Of a stretch of 64,000 nt of DNA, positions 43,104-52,436 are shown one piece after another. A program made the translations under genes and the position numbers. Position 1 is the first letter of the stretch. The number at the start of each line of letters is the position of its first letter. The notes under the pieces are model-generated. The model searched no databases. It was given only the letters and a program-made list of their open reading frames with translations, and was not told the DNA's origin. Origin of the DNA: Mytilus edulis (lineage: Eukaryota; Mollusca; Bivalvia; Mytilida; Mytilidae); assembly GCF_963676685.1 (NCBI RefSeq), contig NC_092350.1, positions 38,592,873 through 38,656,872 of the forward strand, read 5' to 3'.

Positions 43104-43804
43104 TACATTTACATCAAATAAAATGACATTGTTCATGTCTCACTCTGGAAAATACATTTTAGCTAAATCAATGTATTGTACATATAAGATAAAGTCAGGT
43201 TTCACGAGTGACATCTAAAAATCTTCTGTTATATATAATGATTTACTATAAAGGAATCACACGTTTTATCTATTTTATAAAACTAAAAGGGGAATACGCA
43301 GAATTGACAAGGCTTCCATTGAATCGTACCATCTCGTATGTGTTTGTTTATCCCGTAAACAACAGAATTTTTTTTTAAATTCTAAAAAAAAATCCAGAAA
43401 AATACATTGGCTTCAATAAACGGAAAATAGAATAAATGCTTATCGAGAATTTTCTCATTGTCAATCATACTATGTACAACATCTTCTTATTTTTATATTT
43501 TAAACTGAGTTATCCCTGAATTTCATTGGTTTCTTTGTCCAAATGAATATTCAGTTTTTTTGTAAATAAAATGTTAAAATGTGACTATTGGATGTTTTTC
43601 TTTCATTCATCTGCAATTGCTATTGCATTCATACCCCTTTCCAATTTCTCTGATTACCCCTTGAGTATGTTCTCATGTTTCTTTGGTCAATGTCCTCTTT
43701 CTGTTGTATAAACAACCCTCAAAATGTATTATTAATAAACCGTTCATTGACTCTTTGTTGTTACACATTCCATAGCTATATGGCTGCCTCAGATATTCAA
43801 CCTT

Positions 43805-44602
43805 TTATATGGAAAATGATTCATCTAGCTGTATAAATGAGTCGCAATCTAAATGCATAATGTACTGGAATGGTAAATATCTTTTTTTTTTCTTTTTTGT
43901 GTCGTAGTGGGTCTTTGACATTGACGTACTAGTATTATAACCGAACTCTTCGTTTAATTTAGAATTAAGTACATATAAACCATACAAATATAGACCACAA
44001 CTGTAGATATTTTCTCCGTTTTTTTTATCTAAAAATCGTTGAAGTGCTTTGTCATTGACGAAGATCACACAACTATTCCTTTTATCTGAAAGTAAGTACA
44101 TATACCATACAGGTAGAAAGCAACTGTAGTGATTTTCTCCTTCGTGATATATACATTTTGCGATTAAGATGTTTTTGTTGACAAAGTGAATAAATATACA
44201 ATAGTTCATGTATGTTGTCTCCTCATGCAGTAACAATAAGATAAAATTGGATTCGATTAATGAATGGTAACATCTGGGTGTTGTATGTTTATGGCATACC
44301 ATCCTTAACGAAAATCGAATATCAGATGATATTTTGTCAATCAACATTTTTTTTTCCATATCTATCCTTTGACATCTAGCAAAAATAAAATAAAATGAAA
44401 AATGGTCGTACACGATAATTGACCGGATTCTAAATACTATTTCATAAGTGGATGTGTTTGAAAAAGTGTCCTCAACTTCTAATAGCCAGTCGTTGAAATA
44501 CAAAATGTATGTTACAGTTTGGCCGTTGATTCTAGTTATATTGTGAAAAAAAAAGTGCACCGATCTACCTGATATTTTCGAAAAACAAACAGTAACAAAC
44601 AT
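43805..44602 (-). CDS. Orphan 265-codon ORF, divergent from the 577-aa gene
   Basis: A single uninterrupted frame in about 66% AT sequence is very unlikely by chance, so this is a real or recently real coding region. Segments such as TYILYFNDWLLEVED, YEIVFRIRSIIVYDHFSFYF, IESNFILLLLHEE and NSCVIFVNDKALQRFLDK alternate hydrophobic and polar residues like beta-strands. A short internal duplication is visible (GENHYSCFLPVWYMYLLSDK against GENIYSCGLYLYGLYVLNSK). Near the C-terminus a KKKKK run is followed by YLPFQYIMHLD. It vaguely recalls a beta-propeller (kelch-like) protein, but I see no defining motif. The ATG is only 26 bases from the ATG of the opposite gene. A possible acceptor (ATATCAG|GTAGATCG) near 44573 could mean it is a 3' exon rather than a whole gene. 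Function unknown; it may be a pseudogene. Confidence 0.5.
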   Translation of the reverse strand: MFVTVCFSKISGRSVHFFFHNITRINGQTVTYILYFNDWLLEVEDTFSNTSTYEIVFRIRSIIVYDHFSFYFIFARCQRIDMEKKMLIDKISSDIRFSLRMVCHKHTTPRCYHSLIESNFILLLLHEETTYMNYCIFIHFVNKNILIAKCIYHEGENHYSCFLPVWYMYLLSDKRNSCVIFVNDKALQRFLDKKNGENIYSCGLYLYGLYVLNSKLNEEFGYNTSTSMSKTHYDTKKKKKRYLPFQYIMHLDCDSFIQLDESFSI

Positions 44603-44628
44603 TATGACATGAAATAATTAAATAAACA

Positions 44629-46362
44629 ATGGATAAATTTTTGTGGATTTTGTTTATAGCTAATTTACAAATAAGTGGATTTTTGTCGAAACCGCGTTCT
44701 CGACCAAAAAGATTCACCGAGTTCTCTATACAGTGCAGAGAGTATAATGATTTCACATGGGAATGTTTATGTCCTCAGAGAAACGTCATCATGACATTGA
44801 AAAATTCGGACGACGCCTATCTTGTATGTGGATTAGATTTCAAGCTCTCACTTCTGTCAAAAACACCTCATTATCAGGCAAATCAGCAAGAACTAGCCTC
44901 AGACTATGATAGGATGGTTCAACACGAGAGACCAACCAAGAACATCTGGAGTGATCATGAGTATCATCGGTCATCATCTTTTCAAAGGGAAGGATATGAT
45001 CCACGCAAAGACCCAAAAGGTTATCAGACGGGGAGTGATTGGAATGAAGTTGACCCGAACACGCACTTTAAACAAAATCCCCATGGAAATAAAGAAGACT
45101 ACGATAGACCCAGGCCTGGTTACAACAATATGGAACATCATAATCGTCAATCTCAACGGTACCCCGACGTAAATGATCGATATATAAATACTGAAGATGA
45201 GCAATTTCAAAGTAATGACGAAGAAAATGGATACATTCAAAAACACAATGAAAAGTTTGGTAATGATGAATCATTTCAAAATAGAAATAATCTAAAGAAA
45301 AATAAGAATCCGCATTCAACAACGACAGATCTATTTCAAAGAAATCCTTCGGCCACTATTACTACTACTACTACAGATGGTATGATTTCGCAAGAAAAAC
45401 TTGATGAAAACCTACATGAAGTATTGTCCGGTTACCCGACTGACTCTAGTGAGATGAATGATACAAACACTGACAATGACGAGCAGGACATTTCAGTCGG
45501 TGCTGATTCTAAAACGGAAGATACGTCACTGGAAAAAGAAGAAAATATTGACCAAGAGGTACCAGAACCTAATTCCGAGAATAATGTTAACGGGGAGAGA
45601 CCGACTTATGAGCAAACACAAGAGACTTCCACGTCATTTATTTCCAAAAAGGAAATACCAGTCATACCCATCTATACCACCGTGCCAATTAAGTCTACAT
45701 TGCTACAAAGTTCGAAAACTTTGGAAGAACAAACCGTATCGAAACAGAATGTTAAAAGGAAAACCACAGTGCACAAAAATGACAAAACTGCAACAGTGAA
45801 ACCTACAATTTATAAGAATGGACGTATTATGACAGTTAAACCTGTAACTCAACAGAAAACACAAGAAGGAACAGAAATGCATGATACTAAACAGACTCAT
45901 AGAACAGATGTGAATCAGGATACTAAGAGGCCGGAGATAACAATTCACAATGACAATAATGGTCGATCTATGTCGGGTATCGATACGAGATACAAAACTG
46001 ACAAAACTGTTGCTACACAACAGAGAATGAACTTCAATAGTGGCCCAATCGATAAAGGTGATTTCAGGGAAGACCCCGATACTGTTAAAAAAACAAATAA
46101 TAGCACCAATGATAAGACAATACATGATTCAAGGTACGCGGGTGACACAACTGGGATCAGTACTGGAGAAAATAAGAACGACACTTCCGGAGGATGTTAT
46201 TTCTTTGGAAAAATGTTTTCAATTGGACAGTTTTTGAAAATAAGTTCTGGTTGCATAATGATGTGTGTAAAGCAGAACATGATGAAACGAGACTGTACGA
46301 GAACACATACGTTACAGAATAAACCTGACCCAAATAACGCCATTGCCAACTGGCATCCTTAA
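44629..46362 (+). CDS. Secreted protein, 577 aa: Cys module, long low-complexity linker, Cys module
   Basis: Signal peptide MDKFLWILFIANLQISGFLS (1-20) is followed at once by a basic furin-type site, RSRPKR (23-28), so an N-terminal pro-segment is probably removed. The N-terminal module has Cys36, 46, 48, 67 (C-x9-C-x-C-x18-C; FTWECLC, AYLVC). A disordered linker of about 450 residues is rich in Asn, Asp, Thr, Lys and Gln, with an ATITTTTTDG stretch and a repeated YKNGR.MTVKP / HKNDKTATVKP motif (about 385-415). The C-terminal module has Cys523, 542, 546, 556 (C-x18-C-x3-C-x9-C; SSGCIMMC, MKRDC). Both modules match the 217-aa protein at 32442. Single exon, TAA at 46360. AATAAA at about 46637 could serve as polyadenylation signal. 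Family not recognised; an extracellular matrix or shell/byssus type role is only a guess from the composition. Confidence 0.85.
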   Translation: MDKFLWILFIANLQISGFLSKPRSRPKRFTEFSIQCREYNDFTWECLCPQRNVIMTLKNSDDAYLVCGLDFKLSLLSKTPHYQANQQELASDYDRMVQHERPTKNIWSDHEYHRSSSFQREGYDPRKDPKGYQTGSDWNEVDPNTHFKQNPHGNKEDYDRPRPGYNNMEHHNRQSQRYPDVNDRYINTEDEQFQSNDEENGYIQKHNEKFGNDESFQNRNNLKKNKNPHSTTTDLFQRNPSATITTTTTDGMISQEKLDENLHEVLSGYPTDSSEMNDTNTDNDEQDISVGADSKTEDTSLEKEENIDQEVPEPNSENNVNGERPTYEQTQETSTSFISKKEIPVIPIYTTVPIKSTLLQSSKTLEEQTVSKQNVKRKTTVHKNDKTATVKPTIYKNGRIMTVKPVTQQKTQEGTEMHDTKQTHRTDVNQDTKRPEITIHNDNNGRSMSGIDTRYKTDKTVATQQRMNFNSGPIDKGDFREDPDTVKKTNNSTNDKTIHDSRYAGDTTGISTGENKNDTSGGCYFFGKMFSIGQFLKISSGCIMMCVKQNMMKRDCTRTHTLQNKPDPNNAIANWHP

Positions 46363-48599
46363 TGTCAAATACATGTACATCTAATGACAGGAATGTTCAA
46401 TTCATTTTTAATTTATTCAAACCATGATGATGTGAATATTATTTTTATCATAGTTGTACATTATATTATAAATGGTAATCAAAATGAGAATTATTATATA
46501 GTTCATAATTATACTTTTAAAATTTTGATGAACAAATAACACTGTAACATTTTAAATCCATCACTGAGTATTTGAAGTAACCTTTGAGTATACAAGGGAA
46601 AAAAGCGCAATAAGATTTCAGACTTCTTTTTGTAAAATAAATACACATTTGTAACCCGTTAAAAACTTCAAATTATCGTCAGAGATGTAACGTTCATTGT
46701 TGAAGTCACGAACAATTTGTCAAGTATCGAGGTATTGACATATGGTTTTGATGCTTGATTATTGATAAAGACGGTATGTTGCCTTGTGCTCATCAGTTGT
46801 TATGTTATATGAATGATTTAGTTATTATCTGTTTTATTTTCTCAAACAAACAAATAGGATTGGACACAGTTTTAACTGACATAAGATATCGAATACATCA
46901 TAAAGATCATTGTAATTGTTATATTGATGCTTAAATGCTCATCCCACAATATTTAATTTATTCTCAAATTCTATAACACATATATTTAAATTCATTCACG
47001 GCTATTATTATTGCATTGTATACCACGAAGCCCTGTTGCTCTCATTCAGATACGCAGTTGTGTTGGTTTTTTTTAAATGGTACGCGCTTGACTTTAAAAC
47101 ACAACTCTTTATCTCTATGAGAAAAACGCGAGGCACCGTATAGTATAATACCGATTTTAAATTAACTAGTACAATAGCAATAGTTCCTTATAGGTCTTTT
47201 TTTAACGATACTACAGACTGTGATATTCCATTGGTGTGTGTGGTTTTTTTTTTAATTTATAAGGATTTTTATATGTTAAACAATTATTGTAAGTTCGATC
47301 ATACATACAAAACACAATAGTTGTGTACTGTAATATTGTACAGAGGGAATATGAATTTGATGAAAAAATTCAGAACAAAACGACCGTGTTTCTGTTACAT
47401 TAATTTAGACATCAACTTAACTCGTTGACAAAAGTTTAGAATTTGATTTACCTTAACATAACTTAGGAATGTTTATCTAGAAATTAACTTTATAAGCAAA
47501 ACCTATCAACACAACACAACCATGTATTTTAAGTAAATCTCGTTCGACAGTTTTAGTGGATTACTTTTTCGTTTAACGTATTGTGTGTTTTGCTTTCCCC
47601 ACTGACATGGCTGTACAATGCAGGTAGATTATCATTGAAATCGATACTTTCACTTGTACGAATATAGTCCCTAGTGTGGACAGTTCGTTTCATGCCAATT
47701 TTTTTATACCCTTTCCAAATTTATTTCTTCATGTTTTATGCCTCAAATAGCAAGTTACACTGTAAAAAAATTGGGTCATAACTTTGAAAGTCAAGTAGTG
47801 ATTTGGTCCAGCTGAAAAGGTAAAAATAAGCATTAAATTTTATGAATCTGTCAAAAGATTTCAAAACCCCCTTAACATAAAATTATCCATATTTTAAGTT
47901 AGAGCTGATGAAGTTTTCTGTACTTTTTATATAATTTGTCCCAAAAGTAGTACAACACACTGAAAAAATGTTATTGAGAAAGCGCAGGTGGGATTTTAAT
48001 TGTCTAAAAGAAATGCACAACGAAATAACTGTGGTCTCGGACCATATACATGTATGTACTACGCAGAGGGGTACATGGCGAATTCTACTGAGGTTGTTTT
48101 ACTCACGTGTCTTTTTTTTTTATATATAAATTTGGGTTATAATGTACTTGTTCATTTTTCTTTCTTTTAACGGGGGTGAGCAATATTCGAAATTTGCACA
48201 CATTTTTTTCTTTAAATAATGCCGTTTCAAAGCCATATATTTCTGCTGGTTAAAACATATTTCAGTAACAAGACATAATGTTGTTAAAATCGTTAAACGA
48301 ACATGTATACACATGCAAATTTACAAGGATATTGTAAATTATGAAAAAGTTGAAGAAGTTTTTTTAATATATTCCCGTTGGGAAATAAGCTTGTGGTACA
48401 TATGTCTTTCCTCTTTTATTAAAACATGTGCATGTACATGTATTCCCTCAGACGTGTAAAATTAGCTTTGCATACGTTGATATTAGCGCTGGTATATTTG
48501 GTTTTGATTATTTTCAGCATATTGTTTCGACGATTATATTCAAAATTGTAACGAAAACACACCTGGATGTAAGCAAATATATGTCTCTGTACGACCTTT
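46363..48599. other. 3' flank and intergenic, nothing recognised
   Basis: AT-rich unique-looking DNA. No ORF over 65 codons, no repeat I can name and no convincing splice-bounded exon. The first 300 bases probably include the 3' UTR of the 577-aa gene. Confidence 0.4.
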
Positions 48600-48860
48600 G
48601 ACATTGAGCAAAACGGTATAGTCAGCTATAAAATACCCCGATATGACAAATCGTGAAACAATTCAAACGAAAAAAATCCACAGCCTGGTTTAAATGGCAA
48701 ACCAAAAAACGATAAACTAATATTACGAACAGCAACCAACGTCAACCACTGAATTATAATTTTAACCCTGGCTATGTTACTACTGTCGTGGTGTTAAACA
48801 TTTGTGATAGCTAAATTATCTGGAACAGACTCAGTGCCTGATGTAACAGCATGTACATAA
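48600..48860 (+). repeat. GATGTGGTATGA family fragment (3' part)
   Basis: ACGGTATAGTCAGCTATAAA, GTGAAACAATTCAAACGAAA and ACAGCAACCAACGTCAACCA run parallel to the copy at 51430-51640. Confidence 0.7.
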
Positions 48861-48954
48861 GATAAAATTCTTATACAAGTTACAAAATAGGAAAAAAATG
48901 TTTTTTTGTTGGTAAGGGCTGCATGGACTTTTCAGATCATATACTATAAATAAG

Positions 48955-50065
48955 CAGAAGAACAGCTAAACAAGAGTGCACACACTGAAATGTCTCGCCT
49001 TCTTTACTAATCATTGATATTATGTTGATAGTCCTAAGTATAAAGCTTTATTACAACTGTCACATAAACTTAACATTAACCAAGATAGCTAAACAAAGAC
49101 CAATGAACCATGAAAATGAGGTCAAGGTCAGATGAACCATACCAGGCAGACATGTACAGCTAACAAAGCTTCCATACAACAAATATAGTTGACCTATTAC
49201 TTATAGTTTAAGAAAAATAGACCAAAACACAAAAACTTAACACTGTGCAATGAACCGTGCAATTGAGGTCATGGTCAAATAAAACTGCGGGACTGACATA
49301 TAGATCATAATATATTTCCATACACCAAATATAGCTGACCTTTGGCATATAATATTAGATAAAAAGACCAAAACTTAAAAACTTAACTTTGACCACTGAA
49401 CCATGAAAATGAGGTCAAGGTCACATGACATCTGCCCGCTAGACATGTACACCTTACAATCATTCCATACAACAAATATAGTAGACCTATTGCATAAAGT
49501 ATGAGAAAAACAGACCAAAAACACAAAAACTTAACTATAACCACTGAACCATGAAAATGAGGTCAAGGTCAGATAACACCTGCCAGTTGGACATGTACAC
49601 CTTCCAGTCCTTCCATACACCAAATATACTAGCCCTATTGCTTATAGTATCTGAGATATGGACTTGACCACCAAAACTTAACCTTGTTCACTGATCCATG
49701 AAATGAGGTCAAGGTCAAGTGAAAACTGTCTGACGGGCATGAGGACCTTGCAAGGTACGCACATACCAAATATAGTTATCCTATTACTTATAATAGGAGA
49801 GAATTCAACATTACAAAAATTCTGAACTTTTTTTTCAAGTGGTCACTGAACCATGAAAATGAGGTCAAGGACATTGAACATGTGACTGACGGAAACTTCG
49901 TAATATGAGGCATCTATATACAAAGTATGAAGCATCAAGGTCTTTCGCCTTCTAGAATATAAACCTTTTAAGAAGTTAGCTGACTCCACCGCCGTAGCCA
50001 CCGCCGGATCATTATCCCCATGTCGAGCTTTCTGCAACAAAAGTTGCAGGCTCGACAAAAACCTA
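48955..50065. repeat. Element built of ~153-bp tandem units (CCATGAAAATGAGGTCAAGG)
   Basis: Six units follow one another, each with AAACTTAAC, CACTGAACCATGAAAATGAG, GTCAAGGTCA and a CATACAACAAATATAG segment, with a period of about 153. The left edge is GTGCACACACTGAAATGTCT. The right end has CCGCCGTAGCCACCGCCGGA and AAAGTTGCAGGCTCGACA. The 71-codon frame at 49843-50058 covers the right end and is not a gene. Confidence 0.8.
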
Positions 50066-50360
50066 ACATAAACAATTCACAGTATCGATATTAGAGGTCT
50101 CACAGTAACGGAAGGCTTTTATAGTTCACATCTCTATAATTCTTTTAGCATATGTAAAAAAACACAGAGAAGTTCTTGTGTAAATACAAATTGTACGATT
50201 CTTGTTTTTTTCTTATGGTAACGTTATTTGTTTTTAATGTTGTTGTGATTTGTTGGCATGCCGTATATTTGGTATTTTGTATCAAAAGGAAGCTATCATA
50301 TTGAAGTAAGAAACACGCCTTTTGGATGCGGTTTCTCTCTCTCGCTCTCGCTGTTTGGAA

Positions 50361-50518
50361 CAGAGGCGGATTTAGGGGGGGGAAGGGGGCCCGGGCTCCC
50401 CTTTTTTTGGAAAAAAATTGGTTGCTTATATAGGGAATCACTGAAGCGTGACTAAAGTGGGCCCCCTCTTAGGCAGTCAGTGGGCCCCCACTTATGAAAA
50501 TTTCTAGATCCGCCACTG
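50361..50518. mobile_element. MITE with CAGAGGCGGAT / ATCCGCCACTG ends
   Basis: Same family as 40797-40958. The left end CAGAGGCGGATTTAGGGGG and right end TTCTAGATCCGCCACTG are inverse with a few mismatches, and the interior has G/C runs (GGGGGGCCCGGG-like, GGGCCCCC). Target duplication unclear (TTGGAA against TTGAAG). Confidence 0.75.
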
Positions 50519-51314
50519 TTGAAGACTCAATGGTGGCCTTCGGCTGTTGTTCTGCTCTTTGTTCGGGTTGTTTTCTCTTTGATACATTCCCCATTTCCAT
50601 TCTTATTTTTATTCCCACAGATTTTAATCATATAAGGAAAATAATTTCAATACTACAGGAAAATGTCATCAACTAAATTCAGAAGATTTACGTGCTCAGG
50701 GCTTTGTATTTGCCAAACATGTGCTTGTTAAACTGTACACATCAAACTTACGTATATATATATACATCCTGTACAATTAATCGGACATTCCATTAGAGAG
50801 CATTCTAACTTTTGTTTGAAGTATTGCAGTCTGAAAGCCTTTGTATTTGAGAAATATCACTATCATCGATTTTAGTAAAAAACAAATTTGATTGGATGGA
50901 TGGTCATTCATGACTCGCTTTTCAGACTTGGACTGCTGCTCCTGAGTATTCCCACAAGGATATATTACCAGGCATTACTTGCCACTCTTAAAATTGTAAA
51001 ATTTCTGTTCATCTCACTGCGAATTCGATTTAATTTCAAATTTTTGTTTTTTGTTTTTTACACATGTTGCATTTATATATATGGTTACTCATGACATATG
51101 TTACAATTCTTTGAAAACCTAGTTCTGTATAATTATTCCTTTTGGTATTATAGGTGTCTGAATATTATATAGGGTTATTGGAGTTTTGCGAATGCCAATA
51201 CATTAGTTAAGGCCATATCATGCAGTGTAATATATCCTAGCGGCTTTGCAAGTTCATGTATATATAATGACAATACCGAGAATATCATGGAGGTTATTCA
51301 TGTGTTTCTTATAG
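50519..51314. other. Unassigned; TTCGGGTTGTTTTCTCTTTG repeat fragment at its start
   Basis: 50530-50610 (CTGTTGTTCTGCTCTTTGTT, GATACATTCCCCATTTCCAT) matches 38470-38535 (CTGCTCTATGGTCGGGTTGT, GACACATTCCCCATTTCCGT), another dispersed phrase. The rest is AT-rich with nothing recognised. Confidence 0.5.
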
Positions 51315-51640
51315 TATACAAAAGAAGATGTGGTATGATTTCCATAGCGACAACTCTTCACAAGAGACCAAACGACAGTGACATTAACAACTATAGGTCA
51401 ATGCATATGACCTTCAACCTTTAGCAAAGTCCATTCCGCGTAGTCAGCTATAAAAGGCCTCAAAATGACAAAATAAACAATTCAACTAGAAAATTAACGA
51501 CCTAGTTTATGTCCCAATATAATGACCGAAAAAACAAATATTTTACACAGCAGTAAACGACAACTACTGAATTACAGGCTCCTGACTTGGGACAGCACAT
51601 ACAAAATGTAGCGGGGTTAAACTCGTTTGAAGGCGCAAAA
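51315..51640 (+). repeat. Best copy of the GATGTGGTATGATTGCC family
   Basis: In order: GAAGATGTGGTATGATTTCC, ACAACTCTTCACAAGAGACC, AACTATAGGTCAATGC, CGCGTAGTCAGCTATAAAAG, GCCTCAAAATGACAAAATAA, CGACAACTACTGAATTACAG, GCTCCTGACTTGGGACAGCA and GTAGCGGGGTTAAACTC. Other copies in the window are pieces of this. It has no long ORF. Confidence 0.8.
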
Positions 51641-52436
51641 CTTCCCCTTACCTTGGAAAGTGGTGTAACCGTACAACATAAGAACAAAATATGAAGTTCA
51701 ACTGAAAAAGGCTGAACTCATCAGATAGATACAAATAGAACTACATCTAACAAAAACACCAGAGTTGACGTGGACGGGTACACATCCACACAACGGAAAG
51801 ACACTACCTACAGGTACACAGATATGAGGGTGCTTGCAGTTACTAACAGCTAGTTCAAAGCCTATAATAACTCATGTAAAAAAATTATGAATCTAAAATA
51901 ACGACTAAAATATCAATTGGTACACATCCAATCTCTCGTGGATTTAGAATCATTTAGTGTAAAGACGTAATAAACCGTCAGAGAAAACCTGACATTTTTC
52001 AAAGAAAAACTAACTTTTAGTTTGTAGTGATCAAAGTGACTGGTAAAATTCGTAGTTAATGCCGCTTTAAGTTATACTTAAATTCATAAACATGTTTCGT
52101 TTTGGGCATCCGGTATATGATTTGTATAGCAGGGTAGTATGAATAAACTGTCTGCTTGAGATAAAATTGTATTTAATTCAAAGATGTTTACACTCATGGA
52201 TAATACATCTCCATTGTCCGACTGTTATCTCTTCTTTTTTTTGTTTCATCGATGTAAACGCTAAAAAGAGAAATTGATTATGCATCAATTCAATGTGTTA
52301 CATAACTATATAAACAGATCAACAATTATCTGTACTTTGATCCTATCCTTACTGAAGATACACTACTTTACATTAATAATTCATATTAAGCAACCAATCT
52401 TATAAAATTTCTAGAATCAAGAATGGAATCTGTAAA
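51641..52436. other. Unassigned; possible last exon of the secreted-protein gene at 52260
   Basis: On the minus strand CTCTTTTTAG ends at 52261 and is followed by CGTTTACATCGATGA. Joined in phase 0 after the donor at 55367 this would add four residues and a stop, and ATTAAA follows near 52172. The fit is in phase but short, so it may be coincidence. Confidence 0.25.

Noticed and set aside
44906..46237. Several frames of 65-140 codons on both strands inside the 577-aa gene
   Set aside because: They are shadows of the long low-complexity coding frame and have no features of their own.
49843..50058. 71-codon frame with KARHGDNDPAVATAVESANF
   Set aside because: It covers the conserved right end of the 153-bp-unit element (CCGCCGTAGCCACCGCCGGA) and exists because of that repeat.
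51502..51687. 61-codon Cys-rich frame (PATFCMCCPKSGACN)
   Set aside because: It is the reverse complement of the GATGTGGTATGA dispersed family and is not a cysteine-rich peptide gene.
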